In this document: one piece after another, positions 32,978 to 41,271 of the stretch | Position numbering within the stretch: position 1 is the first letter of the stretch | Layout of the letters: each line of letters begins with the position of its first letter | Assembly: GCF_006438915.1 (NCBI RefSeq) | Contig: NZ_RCZE01000009.1 | Span: 1-64,000, forward strand | Length of the DNA: 64,000 nucleotides | From: Pseudomonas arsenicoxydans | Lineage (GTDB): Bacteria; Pseudomonadota; Gammaproteobacteria; Pseudomonadales; Pseudomonadaceae | Direction: 5' to 3' | Notes under the pieces: generated by a model | What the model saw: only the letters and a program-made list of their open reading frames with translations | The model's database searches: none | Told to the model about the DNA's origin: nothing | Position numbers and translations under genes: made by a program

Positions 32978-34090
32978 ATGCAACGCATCGACCATTCACT
33001 GCCCTGGAGCCACCTGGGCACCGAACGTACCCTCAGCGTATTTCGTTACGGCGCGGGCACGCGCAAGGTCTACATCCAGGCCAGCCTGCATGCGGACGAA
33101 CTGCCGGGCATGCGCACGGCGTGGGAGTTGAAGAAGCGCTTGGCTGAACTGGAAACCCAAGGCCAACTGCAAGGCGTGATCGAACTGGTGCCGGTGGCTA
33201 ACCCGATCGGTCTGGATCAGCACCTGCAAGGCAGCCACATGGGCCGCTTTGAACTGGGCAGCGGCAAGAATTTCAACCGCTCGTTTGTCGAGCTCAGCGC
33301 ACCGGTAGCCGCGTTGATCGGTGACCAATTAGGCGATGATGCGCAGGCCAACATTGCCCTGATTCGCCAGACCATGGGCCAGGTGCTTGACGGTCTGCCG
33401 GCACCGGCCTCGCAACTTGAAGCCATGCACCGCTTGCTGTTGCGCCATGCGTGCGATGCCGAGATAACCCTCGATCTGCATTGTGATTTCGACGCGGCGA
33501 TTCATATCTATGCCTTGCCGCAGCACTGGCCGCAGTGGCAATCCCTGGCGGCGCGGTTGAAGGCTGGCGTGGCGTTGTTGTGTGAAGATTCCGGTGGCAG
33601 TTCGTTCGACGAATCCTGTTCTTCGCCGTGGTTGCGTCTGGCGCGGGCGTTTCCTGACGCCGCCATTCCCCCGGCCAACCTGGCGACGACGTTGGAGTTG
33701 GGCAGCATGGGCGACACGCGGGTTGATCAGGCACAGGCCAACTGCGAGGCCATCCTCGGCTTCCTGGCCGAGCAGGGATTCATCAAGGGCGACTGGCCGG
33801 CGGCACCGAGCGAATGCTGTGAAGGCATGCCGTTCGAAGGCACTGAGTACCTGTTCGCGCCGCATCATGGAGTGGTGAGTTTCCTGCGCGACGCTGGTGA
33901 ATGGGTGGAGCGCGGTGATGCACTGTTTGAAGTGGTAGACCCGTTGAATGACCGGGCGACCACCGTGCGCGCCGGGACCAGCGGCGTGTTGTTTGCGATT
34001 GATCGCGGGCGGTATACGCAGCCGGGGACGTGGCAGGCGAAAGTGGCGGGGCGTGAGCCGATTCGGGTGGGCAAGCTCATCAACGACTGA
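32978..34090 (+). CDS. Succinylglutamate desuccinylase/aspartoacylase-family zinc enzyme (M14-like)
   Basis: The 370-residue protein has the M14-like signature YIQASLHADELPGM (zinc His and Glu, about 31-45). The second His lies in ITLDLHCDFDA (about 165), and LATTLELGSMGDT supplies the catalytic Glu region. The C-terminal VVSFLRDAGEWVERGDALFEV is a biotinyl-lipoyl-like domain usual in this family. It should hydrolyse an N-acyl amino acid or amide; it is not the canonical AruE. An AGGAGTTCACC ribosome site precedes the ATG. It stands alone. Confidence 0.85.
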   Translation: MQRIDHSLPWSHLGTERTLSVFRYGAGTRKVYIQASLHADELPGMRTAWELKKRLAELETQGQLQGVIELVPVANPIGLDQHLQGSHMGRFELGSGKNFNRSFVELSAPVAALIGDQLGDDAQANIALIRQTMGQVLDGLPAPASQLEAMHRLLLRHACDAEITLDLHCDFDAAIHIYALPQHWPQWQSLAARLKAGVALLCEDSGGSSFDESCSSPWLRLARAFPDAAIPPANLATTLELGSMGDTRVDQAQANCEAILGFLAEQGFIKGDWPAAPSECCEGMPFEGTEYLFAPHHGVVSFLRDAGEWVERGDALFEVVDPLNDRATTVRAGTSGVLFAIDRGRYTQPGTWQAKVAGREPIRVGKLIND

Positions 34091-34114
34091 TCCGGAGTCT
34101 CTGATGCCTCATAG

Positions 34115-34198
34115 GGCCCCTTCGCGAGCAAGCCCGCTCCCACATTTGACCGAGGCAACACTGATCAAATGTGGGAGCGGGCTTGCTCGCGAAGGCGG
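34115..34198. repeat. REP-type inverted repeat pair (GTGGGAGCGGGC class)
   Basis: CCTTCGCGAGCAAGCCCGCT and GTGGGAGCGGGCTTGCTCGC flank 20 bases with a further ATTTGA/TCAAAT extension, so the perfect part is long. Confidence 0.85.
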
Positions 34199-34278
34199 CA
34201 TCAGCAACATCCAACCCCCCGGCAAGCCTCACAGTGCTAGGCTCCCTCCCGAATCCTGCTCCCTGTAAAGGAAGGCCA

Positions 34279-34995
34279 ATGTTGAAATTTCTCGCCATGC
34301 TGATGCTTCTGGCATCCGCCACGGTCCACGCCCAAACCCCGCTACAGACCGATCTGCCCCTCAAGTACCTGGAACAAACCAACGCTGCGTCGCAACACCA
34401 GCCACTGGTGATTTTCCTCCACGGTTACGGCAGCAACGAGCAGGACTTGTTCGGCATCAAGGATGATCTGCCCGCGACTTACACCTACCTGTCAGTGCGG
34501 GCGCCGATGACCCTGGAAGAGGGCAGCTACCAGTGGTTTAACAAGAAGGGCGAGGGCGCCTATAACGGCAAGACGGGTGACTTGAAGACCAGCGGCCAGG
34601 TCCTGCTGGATTTCATCGCGCAAGCGGCGAAGAAATATCACACCGAACCGGACAAGGTGTTCCTGGTGGGATTCAGCCAGGGCGCGATCATGTCCTACGA
34701 AGTGGCGCTGCGTCACCCCGAGGCGGTCGGTGGGATTGCGGCGTTGAGCGGGCGGATTCTGCCGGTGCTCAAATCCGCACTCAAACCGGATGAAAGTCTC
34801 CAGAAACTGGCGATCTTCATCGGTCATGGCAAAGAGGACAATCGCCTGCCGTACGAGGACGGTACAGACGCCGACAACCTGCTGAAGAGCCTGTCGCTGA
34901 AGCCCGAGTTTCATGGCTACGAAGGACTCGGCCACAACATCAGTGAGGCCGAGATTAATGATCTGAACGCCTGGCTGCAGCGCCTCAATCCCTGA
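34279..34995 (+). CDS. Secreted carboxylesterase/phospholipase-like hydrolase
   Basis: The 238 residues begin with a signal peptide (MLKFLAMLMLLASATVHA). The esterase fold follows: LVIFLHGYGSNEQD (oxyanion), VFLVGFSQGAIMSYE with the nucleophile Ser, IGHGKEDNRLPYEDG with the acid, and GYEGLGHNIS with the His. This is the phospholipase/carboxylesterase family (PF02230), but exported to the periplasm. Substrates are probably short acyl esters. ATG 34279 has AAAGGAAGG just upstream. Confidence 0.87.
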   Translation: MLKFLAMLMLLASATVHAQTPLQTDLPLKYLEQTNAASQHQPLVIFLHGYGSNEQDLFGIKDDLPATYTYLSVRAPMTLEEGSYQWFNKKGEGAYNGKTGDLKTSGQVLLDFIAQAAKKYHTEPDKVFLVGFSQGAIMSYEVALRHPEAVGGIAALSGRILPVLKSALKPDESLQKLAIFIGHGKEDNRLPYEDGTDADNLLKSLSLKPEFHGYEGLGHNISEAEINDLNAWLQRLNP

Positions 34996-34998
34996 GGT

Positions 34999-35571
34999 TT
35001 ATTTGCCGCTGACGATCTGTTTGATCAAGGTTTCGTGTGCGGCCATGTCTCCCGGACGGGAAATCACCTGAACCACCGCCATGCGGTTACCCGACGCCGC
35101 CATCAGCGTGGTGTTGAGGGTCATGCCGCCCCCTTGCGTGGCAGTGCTGTCCACTTGACGCAGCCCCAGGCCTGACGCTTTCTGTGTCAGGCTTTTTTCG
35201 CTGAGTTTGTTGAAGTCAGGCAAGGCTTTGAGTTGTGCGGCTTCAAAATCGGCGGCCGTGCCATCGAGAAAAGCGCTGTCGTTGTCTTTTACGGTGACGT
35301 CTGCCGGCAGGTTGTTTTCCGCGGCGATCACCACGGTCTTGGTGGTTTCGTTGGTGTACATGGTGCCGCTGGCGCCCGACGGGCTGGACGGCAGCGTGTT
35401 GGCGGTGAAGCCTTTGGGCAGGGAGAAGGTGAACTTGCCGCCCAGCATCGAGACTTTCTGCGAGGACGAAGGCGCAGCGGCCGTGGTCTTGGCGGCCTGT
35501 GCATTCAACGCGCCCAGACTGGCAACCGCCATCAGCAACAGGACAACGGCTTTTTTACTCAACAGTGACAT
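34999..35571 (-). CDS. Exported protein, DcrB-like
   Basis: The 190 residues have a signal peptide (MSLLSKKAVVLLLMAVASLGALNAQAA). A beta-rich domain follows, with VSMLGGKFTFSLPKGFTAN, an arrangement like DcrB-type periplasmic proteins. No catalytic residue is visible. The gene starts directly behind a strong terminator of the neighbouring unit, and its stop is 3 bases from the convergent esterase stop. Function unknown; family call tentative. Confidence 0.7.
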   Translation of the reverse strand: MSLLSKKAVVLLLMAVASLGALNAQAAKTTAAAPSSSQKVSMLGGKFTFSLPKGFTANTLPSSPSGASGTMYTNETTKTVVIAAENNLPADVTVKDNDSAFLDGTAADFEAAQLKALPDFNKLSEKSLTQKASGLGLRQVDSTATQGGGMTLNTTLMAASGNRMAVVQVISRPGDMAAHETLIKQIVSGK

Positions 35572-35573
35572 GC

Positions 35574-35615
35574 AAAAAACTCCAGGGATGATCGCGCTTT
35601 GAGGGCGATCATCCC
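35574..35615 (-). terminator. Rho-independent terminator of the GST-ABM unit
   Basis: GGGATGATCGC at 35605-35615 on the minus strand pairs with GCGATCATCCC at 35585-35595 over 11 bases, followed by TGGAGTTTTTT. It ends just upstream of the DcrB-like gene. Confidence 0.85.
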
Positions 35616-35650
35616 ATGGAGTTTGTGCAGCATTCCAGCGCGGCAGCGCT

Positions 35651-35977
35651 TTACACCTCGCGGCGCGACGGATAGCTGTTGATCACGTCAAGAAACTCGA
35701 TCCGCCGATCCTCAGCCAGCAACTCCGGCAACAGCGCTTCGTACGCCTGGCGATAGGGCTTGCTCAGGTGATGGGCGATGAAGTCTTCCTTGCTGCAATT
35801 CCAGGTTTCGTACAACACCAGGGTGTTCGGGTCGTCCTGCAACTGATGGACCCAGGTGTTGACGAAATCCGGTTCGGCAGACATCTGGTGCACCACCTCC
35901 AGCAGCCGTTGCCTGGTTTCGGTGAAACGTTCGGGTTTGGCCGGCAGGTAAACGATAAACGCGACTTGATCACTCAT
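35651..35977 (-). CDS. Antibiotic biosynthesis monooxygenase-domain protein (YgiN-like)
   Basis: The 108-residue protein has the dimeric ferredoxin-like ABM fold, with VAFIVYLPAKPERFTETRQRLLEVV at the start, NTLVLYETWNCSKEDFIAHH in the middle and the AEDRRIEFLDVI end. Family members oxidise quinols or degrade heme without a bound cofactor. It lies 43 bases behind the GST gene on the same strand, so a redox or detoxification role is likely. It ends before a strong terminator. Confidence 0.85.
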   Translation of the reverse strand: MSDQVAFIVYLPAKPERFTETRQRLLEVVHQMSAEPDFVNTWVHQLQDDPNTLVLYETWNCSKEDFIAHHLSKPYRQAYEALLPELLAEDRRIEFLDVINSYPSRREV

Positions 35978-36020
35978 TTCATCACCTTCGAATGCTGGAG
36001 TTGGAAGCGGATCTGGACAG

Positions 36021-36692
36021 TCAGGCCTGGTTTTGCGGGAACAGGTTGCGACGGGTTTCTTCGTCGAACTCGGCCTTGAGCACCAGTTTCTCTTTCAAAC
36101 CCTGGGCACGCTGGGCGGCAGGGCGGGCGCTGATTTCGTCGAACAGGCGCTTGACGTTCGGGTACGCCGCCAGGCCGTTCTCGCCGAGGATGTACGGCGC
36201 GTAGTTGGCCCAGCCCCAGAGCGCCATGTCGGCGATGCTGTAGGTGTCGCCGGCCAGGTATTGATGATCGGTCAGGCGCTGGTCGAGTACGCGGTAGTGA
36301 CGTTCCACTTCTTTCAGGTAACGGTTTTTCGCGTAAGCCAGGTCTTCCGGCGCGTGGTGCAGGAAGTGCACCGCTTGACCCGAGAAAGGCGACAAGCCGG
36401 TGGCGATGAACATCAGCCACGACAGCAGCTCGGCATTCCCCGCAGCGGTGGTTGGCAGGAAGCGCTGATGTTTTTGCGCGAGGTGCAACAGGATGGCCTG
36501 GGAGTCGAATACCGTGGCGTCGCCGTCAACGAGTGCTGGAACCTTGGCGTTCGGGTTGATCGCCAAAAAGGCTGGCAGGTGTTGCTCGCCCTTGAAGGTG
36601 TCGACGCCGATCAATTCGTAAGGCGTTTGCAGCTCTTCAAGCAGCAGGGCAACTTTCATCGGGTTTGGCGAAGGGTGGAAAAAGAATTTCAT
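36021..36692 (-). CDS. Glutathione S-transferase family protein
   Basis: The 223 residues have the thioredoxin-like N-terminal domain (about 1-78), with MKFFFHPSPNPMKVALLLEEL, the cis-Pro NAKVPALVDGDA and FDSQAILLHLA. The helical C-terminal domain includes YSIADMALWGWA, the N-capping box. It resembles the YfcG/Ure2p-like group. It conjugates or reduces electrophiles with glutathione in the cytoplasm and leads an apparent two-gene unit with the ABM protein. Confidence 0.9.
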   Translation of the reverse strand: MKFFFHPSPNPMKVALLLEELQTPYELIGVDTFKGEQHLPAFLAINPNAKVPALVDGDATVFDSQAILLHLAQKHQRFLPTTAAGNAELLSWLMFIATGLSPFSGQAVHFLHHAPEDLAYAKNRYLKEVERHYRVLDQRLTDHQYLAGDTYSIADMALWGWANYAPYILGENGLAAYPNVKRLFDEISARPAAQRAQGLKEKLVLKAEFDEETRRNLFPQNQA

Positions 36693-36774
36693 GGTGTAGG
36701 CCTCAGTCGGGTTGGTTTTGAACTGAGGCTGATGTTGAGGGAAACCTGTTCGATTGACGTACGAGGTTGTTGCT

Positions 36775-37698
36775 TTACTCGTTCGATGTTATCGAACGTG
36801 TTGCGACAGGCTTCTCGGTGTATCGCGTGGTGGCAATCACCGCTCCGCCGATGATCAACAGCGCGGGCACGATCAGGATCGGACCGGCCTGGCTGTCGCT
36901 CACGGTGATCAGCAGCAAGGTGGAAATCAGTGGCGCCAGGTAGGAGAGCGCCCCCAACGTCGCCAGACTGCCGTGCTTGGTGGCGTGGTCCCAGGCCAAA
37001 AACGCCAGGCCCACCGGTCCCAGGCCCAGGCAGAGGATGGCGGCCCATTGACCGGCATCCGGCCAGACCGTGGTTTCAAACAGCAGATGGCAGATCAGCC
37101 CGCCGACGGCCACCAGACCGCAAACGCCACCGATGGTGTTGCTGGGCACGTCGCTGAAGCGTCGATTGAACACCGAATAAACGGCCCAGATCAGCGCACA
37201 GCCAAACGCCGCGAGATAGCCGGCCACTGGCATCGCCGCACCCGCCGCCGGTGCGTGTTGCTGCATGATGAAAGCGGTGCCGGCCAGCCCCAGCAGCGCG
37301 CCGAGCATCTGCCGCTTGTGCAGTTTTTCCCCGGCCGAGAACGCCGATAGCAGCACCAGCAACAGCGGCCAGAGGTAGTTGATCAGGCTTGCCTCAGCCG
37401 CTGGCGCAGCCTTGAGCGCGAAAAAATACAGCGCATGATAGACGAAGATTCCGCTGAACCCGGTCGCCCAAACGGCCCAGGGTTGTCGCCAGCTGCTGAA
37501 GCCAGCGATGCCGCGTCGCCCCAGAATGACCACGCTCGCCGCGAAGGCCACGCCGAAACCAAGTGTCATCAGCTGAAAGGGCGGAATACCTTTAGTGAGG
37601 GTGGTCAGCAGCGCGAGGCAGGACCAGAGGAATATTGCAATGACGCCGATGGCGGTCGCTGAACGGGCAGTGCGCACGGGAAGCGTAGCGTGATTCAT
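36775..37698 (-). CDS. yddG: YddG-type aromatic amino acid exporter (DMT superfamily)
   Basis: The 307-residue membrane protein has ten predicted helices arranged as two EamA repeats, with AEASLINYLWPLLLVLLSAF between. Motifs such as IAIFLWSCLALLTTLTKGIPPFQL fit the YddG branch, which exports aromatic amino acids and paraquat-like compounds. It sits in the inner membrane. It lies about 80 bases upstream of the GST gene, but separation by an inverted CCTCAG/CTGAGG repeat suggests a separate unit. Confidence 0.82.
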   Translation of the reverse strand: MNHATLPVRTARSATAIGVIAIFLWSCLALLTTLTKGIPPFQLMTLGFGVAFAASVVILGRRGIAGFSSWRQPWAVWATGFSGIFVYHALYFFALKAAPAAEASLINYLWPLLLVLLSAFSAGEKLHKRQMLGALLGLAGTAFIMQQHAPAAGAAMPVAGYLAAFGCALIWAVYSVFNRRFSDVPSNTIGGVCGLVAVGGLICHLLFETTVWPDAGQWAAILCLGLGPVGLAFLAWDHATKHGSLATLGALSYLAPLISTLLLITVSDSQAGPILIVPALLIIGGAVIATTRYTEKPVATRSITSNE

Positions 37699-37755
37699 GT
37701 CTGGTCCTTCAGCACGGTGAACGGGCGATATCCTGGCCCGCAGCTGTAAAGGAGC

Positions 37756-38550
37756 TTAGCGGTTGATCGCGGATCTTCCAGGCTCGGTCGTCGGCTTGAC
37801 CGGGCGTGCCAGCAATTGCCGGGTGACACCGAGCATCGCCACTGACACCGCGACACCGAGGGCAAACGCAGTCAACCCCATGTGCGGCAACGCCAACGCC
37901 AACACCAGACAAAACGCCGCGAACGAATACATGCCCGTGGCTGTGGCACGCAGCAACGCGGCGGTAAACGCCGGGCCTCGGGTTTGTTGGGAAAACACCG
38001 CCATCACGCTGCCCAATACCGGGAACACCGCGAGCAACCCGCTCCAGCGTTCGCCGACGGTGCTGGCCAGCAGCGTGACGGCGAGGGTGAGCAGGGCGCC
38101 GGCAATCATGCGCAGCAGTAATTTATCGGACTTCGGTGCTGGGCCGGACACCAGCGGCTGCACCTTGGGGAACAGGTAAGGTGCGGCGAGCAGCGCAGTC
38201 GCAGCGGCGATGACCGAAAACACCAGGGATGGCGGGATCTGCGACAGGATGACAGCCGCCAAGGCCCAGACGGACAGCGAAACCACCAGCGCCAACGGCC
38301 AACTGGCGCGCTGGGCAACTTGGGCATAGGTCACGCAGAAGGCAATCATCGCGAACATCGCCGACAACGCGGCCGTCGCCGATTGGGCGGCAAACACTTC
38401 ACCTTGCTCGATGGCGAGGAAGAACAGAATCGGCCCGACCACCACCGGTAACCCGGACAGCCAGCCGGCCACACTCGGGCCCCAGCGTTTACCGGCCAGG
38501 GAAATCAGCAACAGAAATCCGGGAATCACCAGCAGTTTAAGCATCAGCAC
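37756..38550 (-). CDS. Multi-pass inner membrane protein, unknown function
   Basis: The 264 residues form about eight hydrophobic segments spread over the length, beginning MLMLKLLVIPGFLLLISLAGKRWGP. A short motif SVAGWLSGLPVVVGPILFFLAIEQG follows helix one. No transporter signature that I can name is present. The C-terminus ends in a charged tail (KPTTEPGRSAINR). The likely start is 38550 or the second Met at 38544. It is a monocistronic gene upstream of yddG. Confidence 0.7.
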   Translation of the reverse strand: MLMLKLLVIPGFLLLISLAGKRWGPSVAGWLSGLPVVVGPILFFLAIEQGEVFAAQSATAALSAMFAMIAFCVTYAQVAQRASWPLALVVSLSVWALAAVILSQIPPSLVFSVIAAATALLAAPYLFPKVQPLVSGPAPKSDKLLLRMIAGALLTLAVTLLASTVGERWSGLLAVFPVLGSVMAVFSQQTRGPAFTAALLRATATGMYSFAAFCLVLALALPHMGLTAFALGVAVSVAMLGVTRQLLARPVKPTTEPGRSAINR

Positions 38551-38625
38551 GCACGCGTCTCCGACCTGAGTGGGGGCGCTAACGTTAGCATTGCGGGCGT
38601 AGGATTGCTCCAGGAATTAGGAGAT

Positions 38626-38637
38626 TTTGTATACAAA
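38626..38637. promoter_or_regulatory. Palindrome TTTGTATACAAA, GntR-type operator candidate
   Basis: The 12 bases are a perfect palindrome in the divergent space between the membrane protein and the chalcone isomerase-like gene. A shorter TTGTACAA palindrome follows at 38655-38662. TTGTATACAA-like sites are typical of GntR-family regulators; none is encoded nearby. Confidence 0.45.
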
Positions 38638-38713
38638 GCTTGCAGCTCAAATAGTTGTACAAAACCATGCTTTGCGTATAAGTTTTTAGCAGGTGCCCAA
38701 GGTGAAGAACGCG

Positions 38714-39247
38714 ATGAACAGACTCCGATTACGCCTGCTCCATGGTGTGTTGTTGCTGGGATTGGCAAGCACCCAGGTCTTGGCCAATTGGCAGGAAGCA
38801 TTGCCCGGTGCGCAGATTATCGGCACCGGCGATTTTCGGGTGTTCGGGTTCGATGTTTACAACGCTCGGCTCTGGAGTGCGGGACGGCCCTTGTCGCCGG
38901 ACCAGCCGTTTGCCCTGGAACTGATCTATCAGCGCAGCATTTCCCGAGATGATCTGGTACAGGCCAGTGTCGATGAAATCAAGCGATTGTCCGGCGCCTC
39001 GGTCAGCACTGAGCAACTCGATCGCTGGAAGGTGCAGATGCAACAGTCGTTCGTCGATGTAAAAGCCGGCACCCGCATTACCGGCGTTTATTTGCCTGGG
39101 CAGGGCGCGCGGTTCTTTGTCGGCCAGCAACCGCAACACGAAGTGAACGACCCGCAATTCGCCCGGGCCTTTTTCGATATCTGGCTCGACCCACGTACAC
39201 GTAATCCCGAGTTGCGCCAGCAGTTGCTGGGCAGCGCCAAGCCTTGA
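38714..39247 (+). CDS. Secreted chalcone isomerase-family protein
   Basis: The 177 residues have an N-terminal signal peptide (to about residue 25, VLAN). The bacterial chalcone-isomerase-like domain follows, with IIGTGDFRVFGFDVYNARLW and YQRSISRDDLVQASVDEIKRL. Bacterial members lack plant chalcone isomerase substrates and are thought to act as periplasmic ligand or fatty-acid binding proteins. It is followed 10 bases later by a DUF3833 lipoprotein gene, a frequent partner, so the two probably share a transcript. ATG 38714 has GGTGAAG upstream. Confidence 0.83.
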   Translation: MNRLRLRLLHGVLLLGLASTQVLANWQEALPGAQIIGTGDFRVFGFDVYNARLWSAGRPLSPDQPFALELIYQRSISRDDLVQASVDEIKRLSGASVSTEQLDRWKVQMQQSFVDVKAGTRITGVYLPGQGARFFVGQQPQHEVNDPQFARAFFDIWLDPRTRNPELRQQLLGSAKP

Positions 39248-39257
39248 GGTGCATGAC

Positions 39258-39782
39258 ATGCTGAAGAATCTGCTGCTGGTGTGGTGCGTCTGCCTGGCCG
39301 GTTGCGGAGTCAATGTGCAGCGCTACAGCGAGCAAAACCCCAAGCTCGATCTACCCGGGTTCTTCGTCGGGCGAGTGGATGGCTGGGGAATGTTCCAGAA
39401 GCGCTCGGGCGAGGTGATCAAGCGCTTTCATGTGCTGATCAGCAGCCGAATGGACGGCCAGAACCTGATCATGCATGAAGCCTTTACCTACAGCGATGGC
39501 ACCAGGCAGACCCGAGTCTGGACGTTGTACCCAGACGGCCCTGGCCGTTGGCGCGGTACGGCCGGCGATGTGGTCGGCGAGTCCCACGGTGAGGTCGCCG
39601 GCAACGCGCTGCACTGGCGCTATGAACTCAGCCTGCCGGTGGACGACAAGGTCTACCAAGTGCATTTCGACGACTGGATGTACTTGCTGGACGAAAACAC
39701 CATGGCCAATCGCTCAGCCATGACCAAGTTCGGTGTTGAGTTGGGTCAGGTGACATTGTTCTTCCGCCGCCACGGCGCCTGA
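39258..39782 (+). CDS. DUF3833 family lipoprotein
   Basis: The 174 residues start MLKNLLLVWCVCLAGCGVNVQ: a lipoprotein signal with lipobox LAGC at about residue 16. The DUF3833 domain follows, with LPGFFVGRVDGWGMFQKRSGEVIKRFHV, TRVWTLYPDGPGRWRG and DDWMYLLDENTMANRS. Function is unknown, but the family is regularly found behind chalcone isomerase-like and cyclopropane fatty acid synthase genes, so a role with lipids in the envelope is plausible. ATG 39258 follows GAGG. Confidence 0.85.
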   Translation: MLKNLLLVWCVCLAGCGVNVQRYSEQNPKLDLPGFFVGRVDGWGMFQKRSGEVIKRFHVLISSRMDGQNLIMHEAFTYSDGTRQTRVWTLYPDGPGRWRGTAGDVVGESHGEVAGNALHWRYELSLPVDDKVYQVHFDDWMYLLDENTMANRSAMTKFGVELGQVTLFFRRHGA

Positions 39783-39859
39783 TACACGGGTATTTGCCCC
39801 TTGGGCGCATGGGCTGAAACCTCTAAGCTGCGCTTTTCGACCTGTCGACGGATGTGTGC

Positions 39860-41179
39860 GTGAAATTCAGTCTACCCAAAGTCGCCACGGCGCCGTTTTG
39901 CCCGCCGGAAGTGGCCGGCACTGTTGCCGTTGATCCGCGCGCTTCATTCTTTAAACGGGTGCTGAGCTTTGCCGGGCCGGGTTTGCTGGTGTCCATCGGC
40001 TACATGGACCCGGGCAACTGGGCGACCGCCATCGAGGCCGGTTCGCGGTTTGGCTACAGCCTGTTGTTTGTGGTGTTGTTGGCGAGTCTGGCGGGGATGG
40101 TGGTCCAGTGCCTGTGTTCGCGACTGGGCATTGCCACCGGGCGCGACCTGGCGCAATTGTCCCGCGAGCGCTACAGCACGCGCACGGTACGCACGCAGTG
40201 GGTGTTGGCGGAAATCTCGATCATCGCCACTGACCTTGCCGAAGTACTTGGCTGTGCGTTGGCGTTCCATCTGTTACTGGGGTGTTCGCTGACGTTTGGT
40301 ATCGCGCTGACGGCGTTTGACACGCTGCTAGTGCTGGCCCTGCAAAACCGTGGTTTCCGTCGTCTGGAAGCGATCATGCTGGTGCTGGTGAGCACCATCG
40401 GCGTGTGTTTCTTCGTCGAATTGCTGTTGATCAAACCTTACTGGCCGGACGTGGCGCGCGGCTTTATGCCGTCACTGTCCGCGATTGGCAATGCCGCGCC
40501 GCTGTACCTGGCCATCGGCATTCTCGGGGCCACCGTGATGCCGCATAACCTGTACCTGCACACTTCGATTGTGCAGACCCGAATGATCGGCAAAGACCTG
40601 GCCAGCAAGCAGGACGCAGTAAACCTGGCACGCATCGACACCATCGGCTCGCTGGCGTTGGCGCTGCTGGTTAATGCGGCGATCCTGATACTTGCCGCGG
40701 CCGCGTTCCACAAGACCGGGCATACCGAAGTGGTGGACATCCAGGACGCCTATCACTTGCTGGATCCGCTGGTGGGCGGGGCGTTGGCGAGCGTGTTGTT
40801 CGGCGTGGCGTTGCTGGCGTCGGGGCAGAGTTCGACCTTTACCGGCACCATCGCCGGGCAGGTGATCATGGAGGGTTTCCTGAACCTGCGGATTCCGTGC
40901 TGGCAACGGCGCTTGATCACCCGGGGGCTGGCGCTGATCCCGGCATTCATCGGGGTATGGCTGATGGGCGACAGTGCGATTGGCAAGTTGCTGGTGTTGA
41001 GCCAAGTGGTGTTGAGTTTGCAATTGCCGTTTGCGTTATACCCGTTGATTCGCATGACCAACGATCACGCGTTGATGGGGACGTTTGTGAATCGCTGGCC
41101 TACACGGGTGTTGGCGTGGGGATTGTTTGTGGTGATCAGTGGGGCCAATTCCTGGTTGATCTTCCAGTTTCTGGGGTGA
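39860..41179 (+). CDS. mntH: Nramp-type manganese/divalent metal transporter MntH
   Basis: This roughly 439-residue protein has eleven predicted helices with the Nramp metal-binding motifs YMDPGNWATAIEAGS (helix 1) and LGATVMPHNLYLHTSI (helix 6). It imports Mn(II), and possibly other divalent ions, with protons across the inner membrane. The start is probably GTG 39860 (giving MKFSLPKV); a GTG at 39854 is also in frame. No metal riboswitch or MntR box was recognised upstream. Confidence 0.9.
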   Translation: MKFSLPKVATAPFCPPEVAGTVAVDPRASFFKRVLSFAGPGLLVSIGYMDPGNWATAIEAGSRFGYSLLFVVLLASLAGMVVQCLCSRLGIATGRDLAQLSRERYSTRTVRTQWVLAEISIIATDLAEVLGCALAFHLLLGCSLTFGIALTAFDTLLVLALQNRGFRRLEAIMLVLVSTIGVCFFVELLLIKPYWPDVARGFMPSLSAIGNAAPLYLAIGILGATVMPHNLYLHTSIVQTRMIGKDLASKQDAVNLARIDTIGSLALALLVNAAILILAAAAFHKTGHTEVVDIQDAYHLLDPLVGGALASVLFGVALLASGQSSTFTGTIAGQVIMEGFLNLRIPCWQRRLITRGLALIPAFIGVWLMGDSAIGKLLVLSQVVLSLQLPFALYPLIRMTNDHALMGTFVNRWPTRVLAWGLFVVISGANSWLIFQFLG

Positions 41180-41187
41180 CTGTCAGG

Positions 41188-41256
41188 GCCTCTTCGCGAG
41201 CAAGCCCGCTCCCACATTCGATCGCGGTCAAATGTGGGAGCGGGCTTGCTCGCGAA
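41188..41256. repeat. REP-type inverted repeat pair (GTGGGAGCGGGC class)
   Basis: TTCGCGAGCAAGCCCGCTCC and GTGGGAGCGGGCTTGCTCGC face each other between convergent mntH and a LysR gene. Confidence 0.85.
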
Positions 41257-41271
41257 TAACGATCGCGCGGT

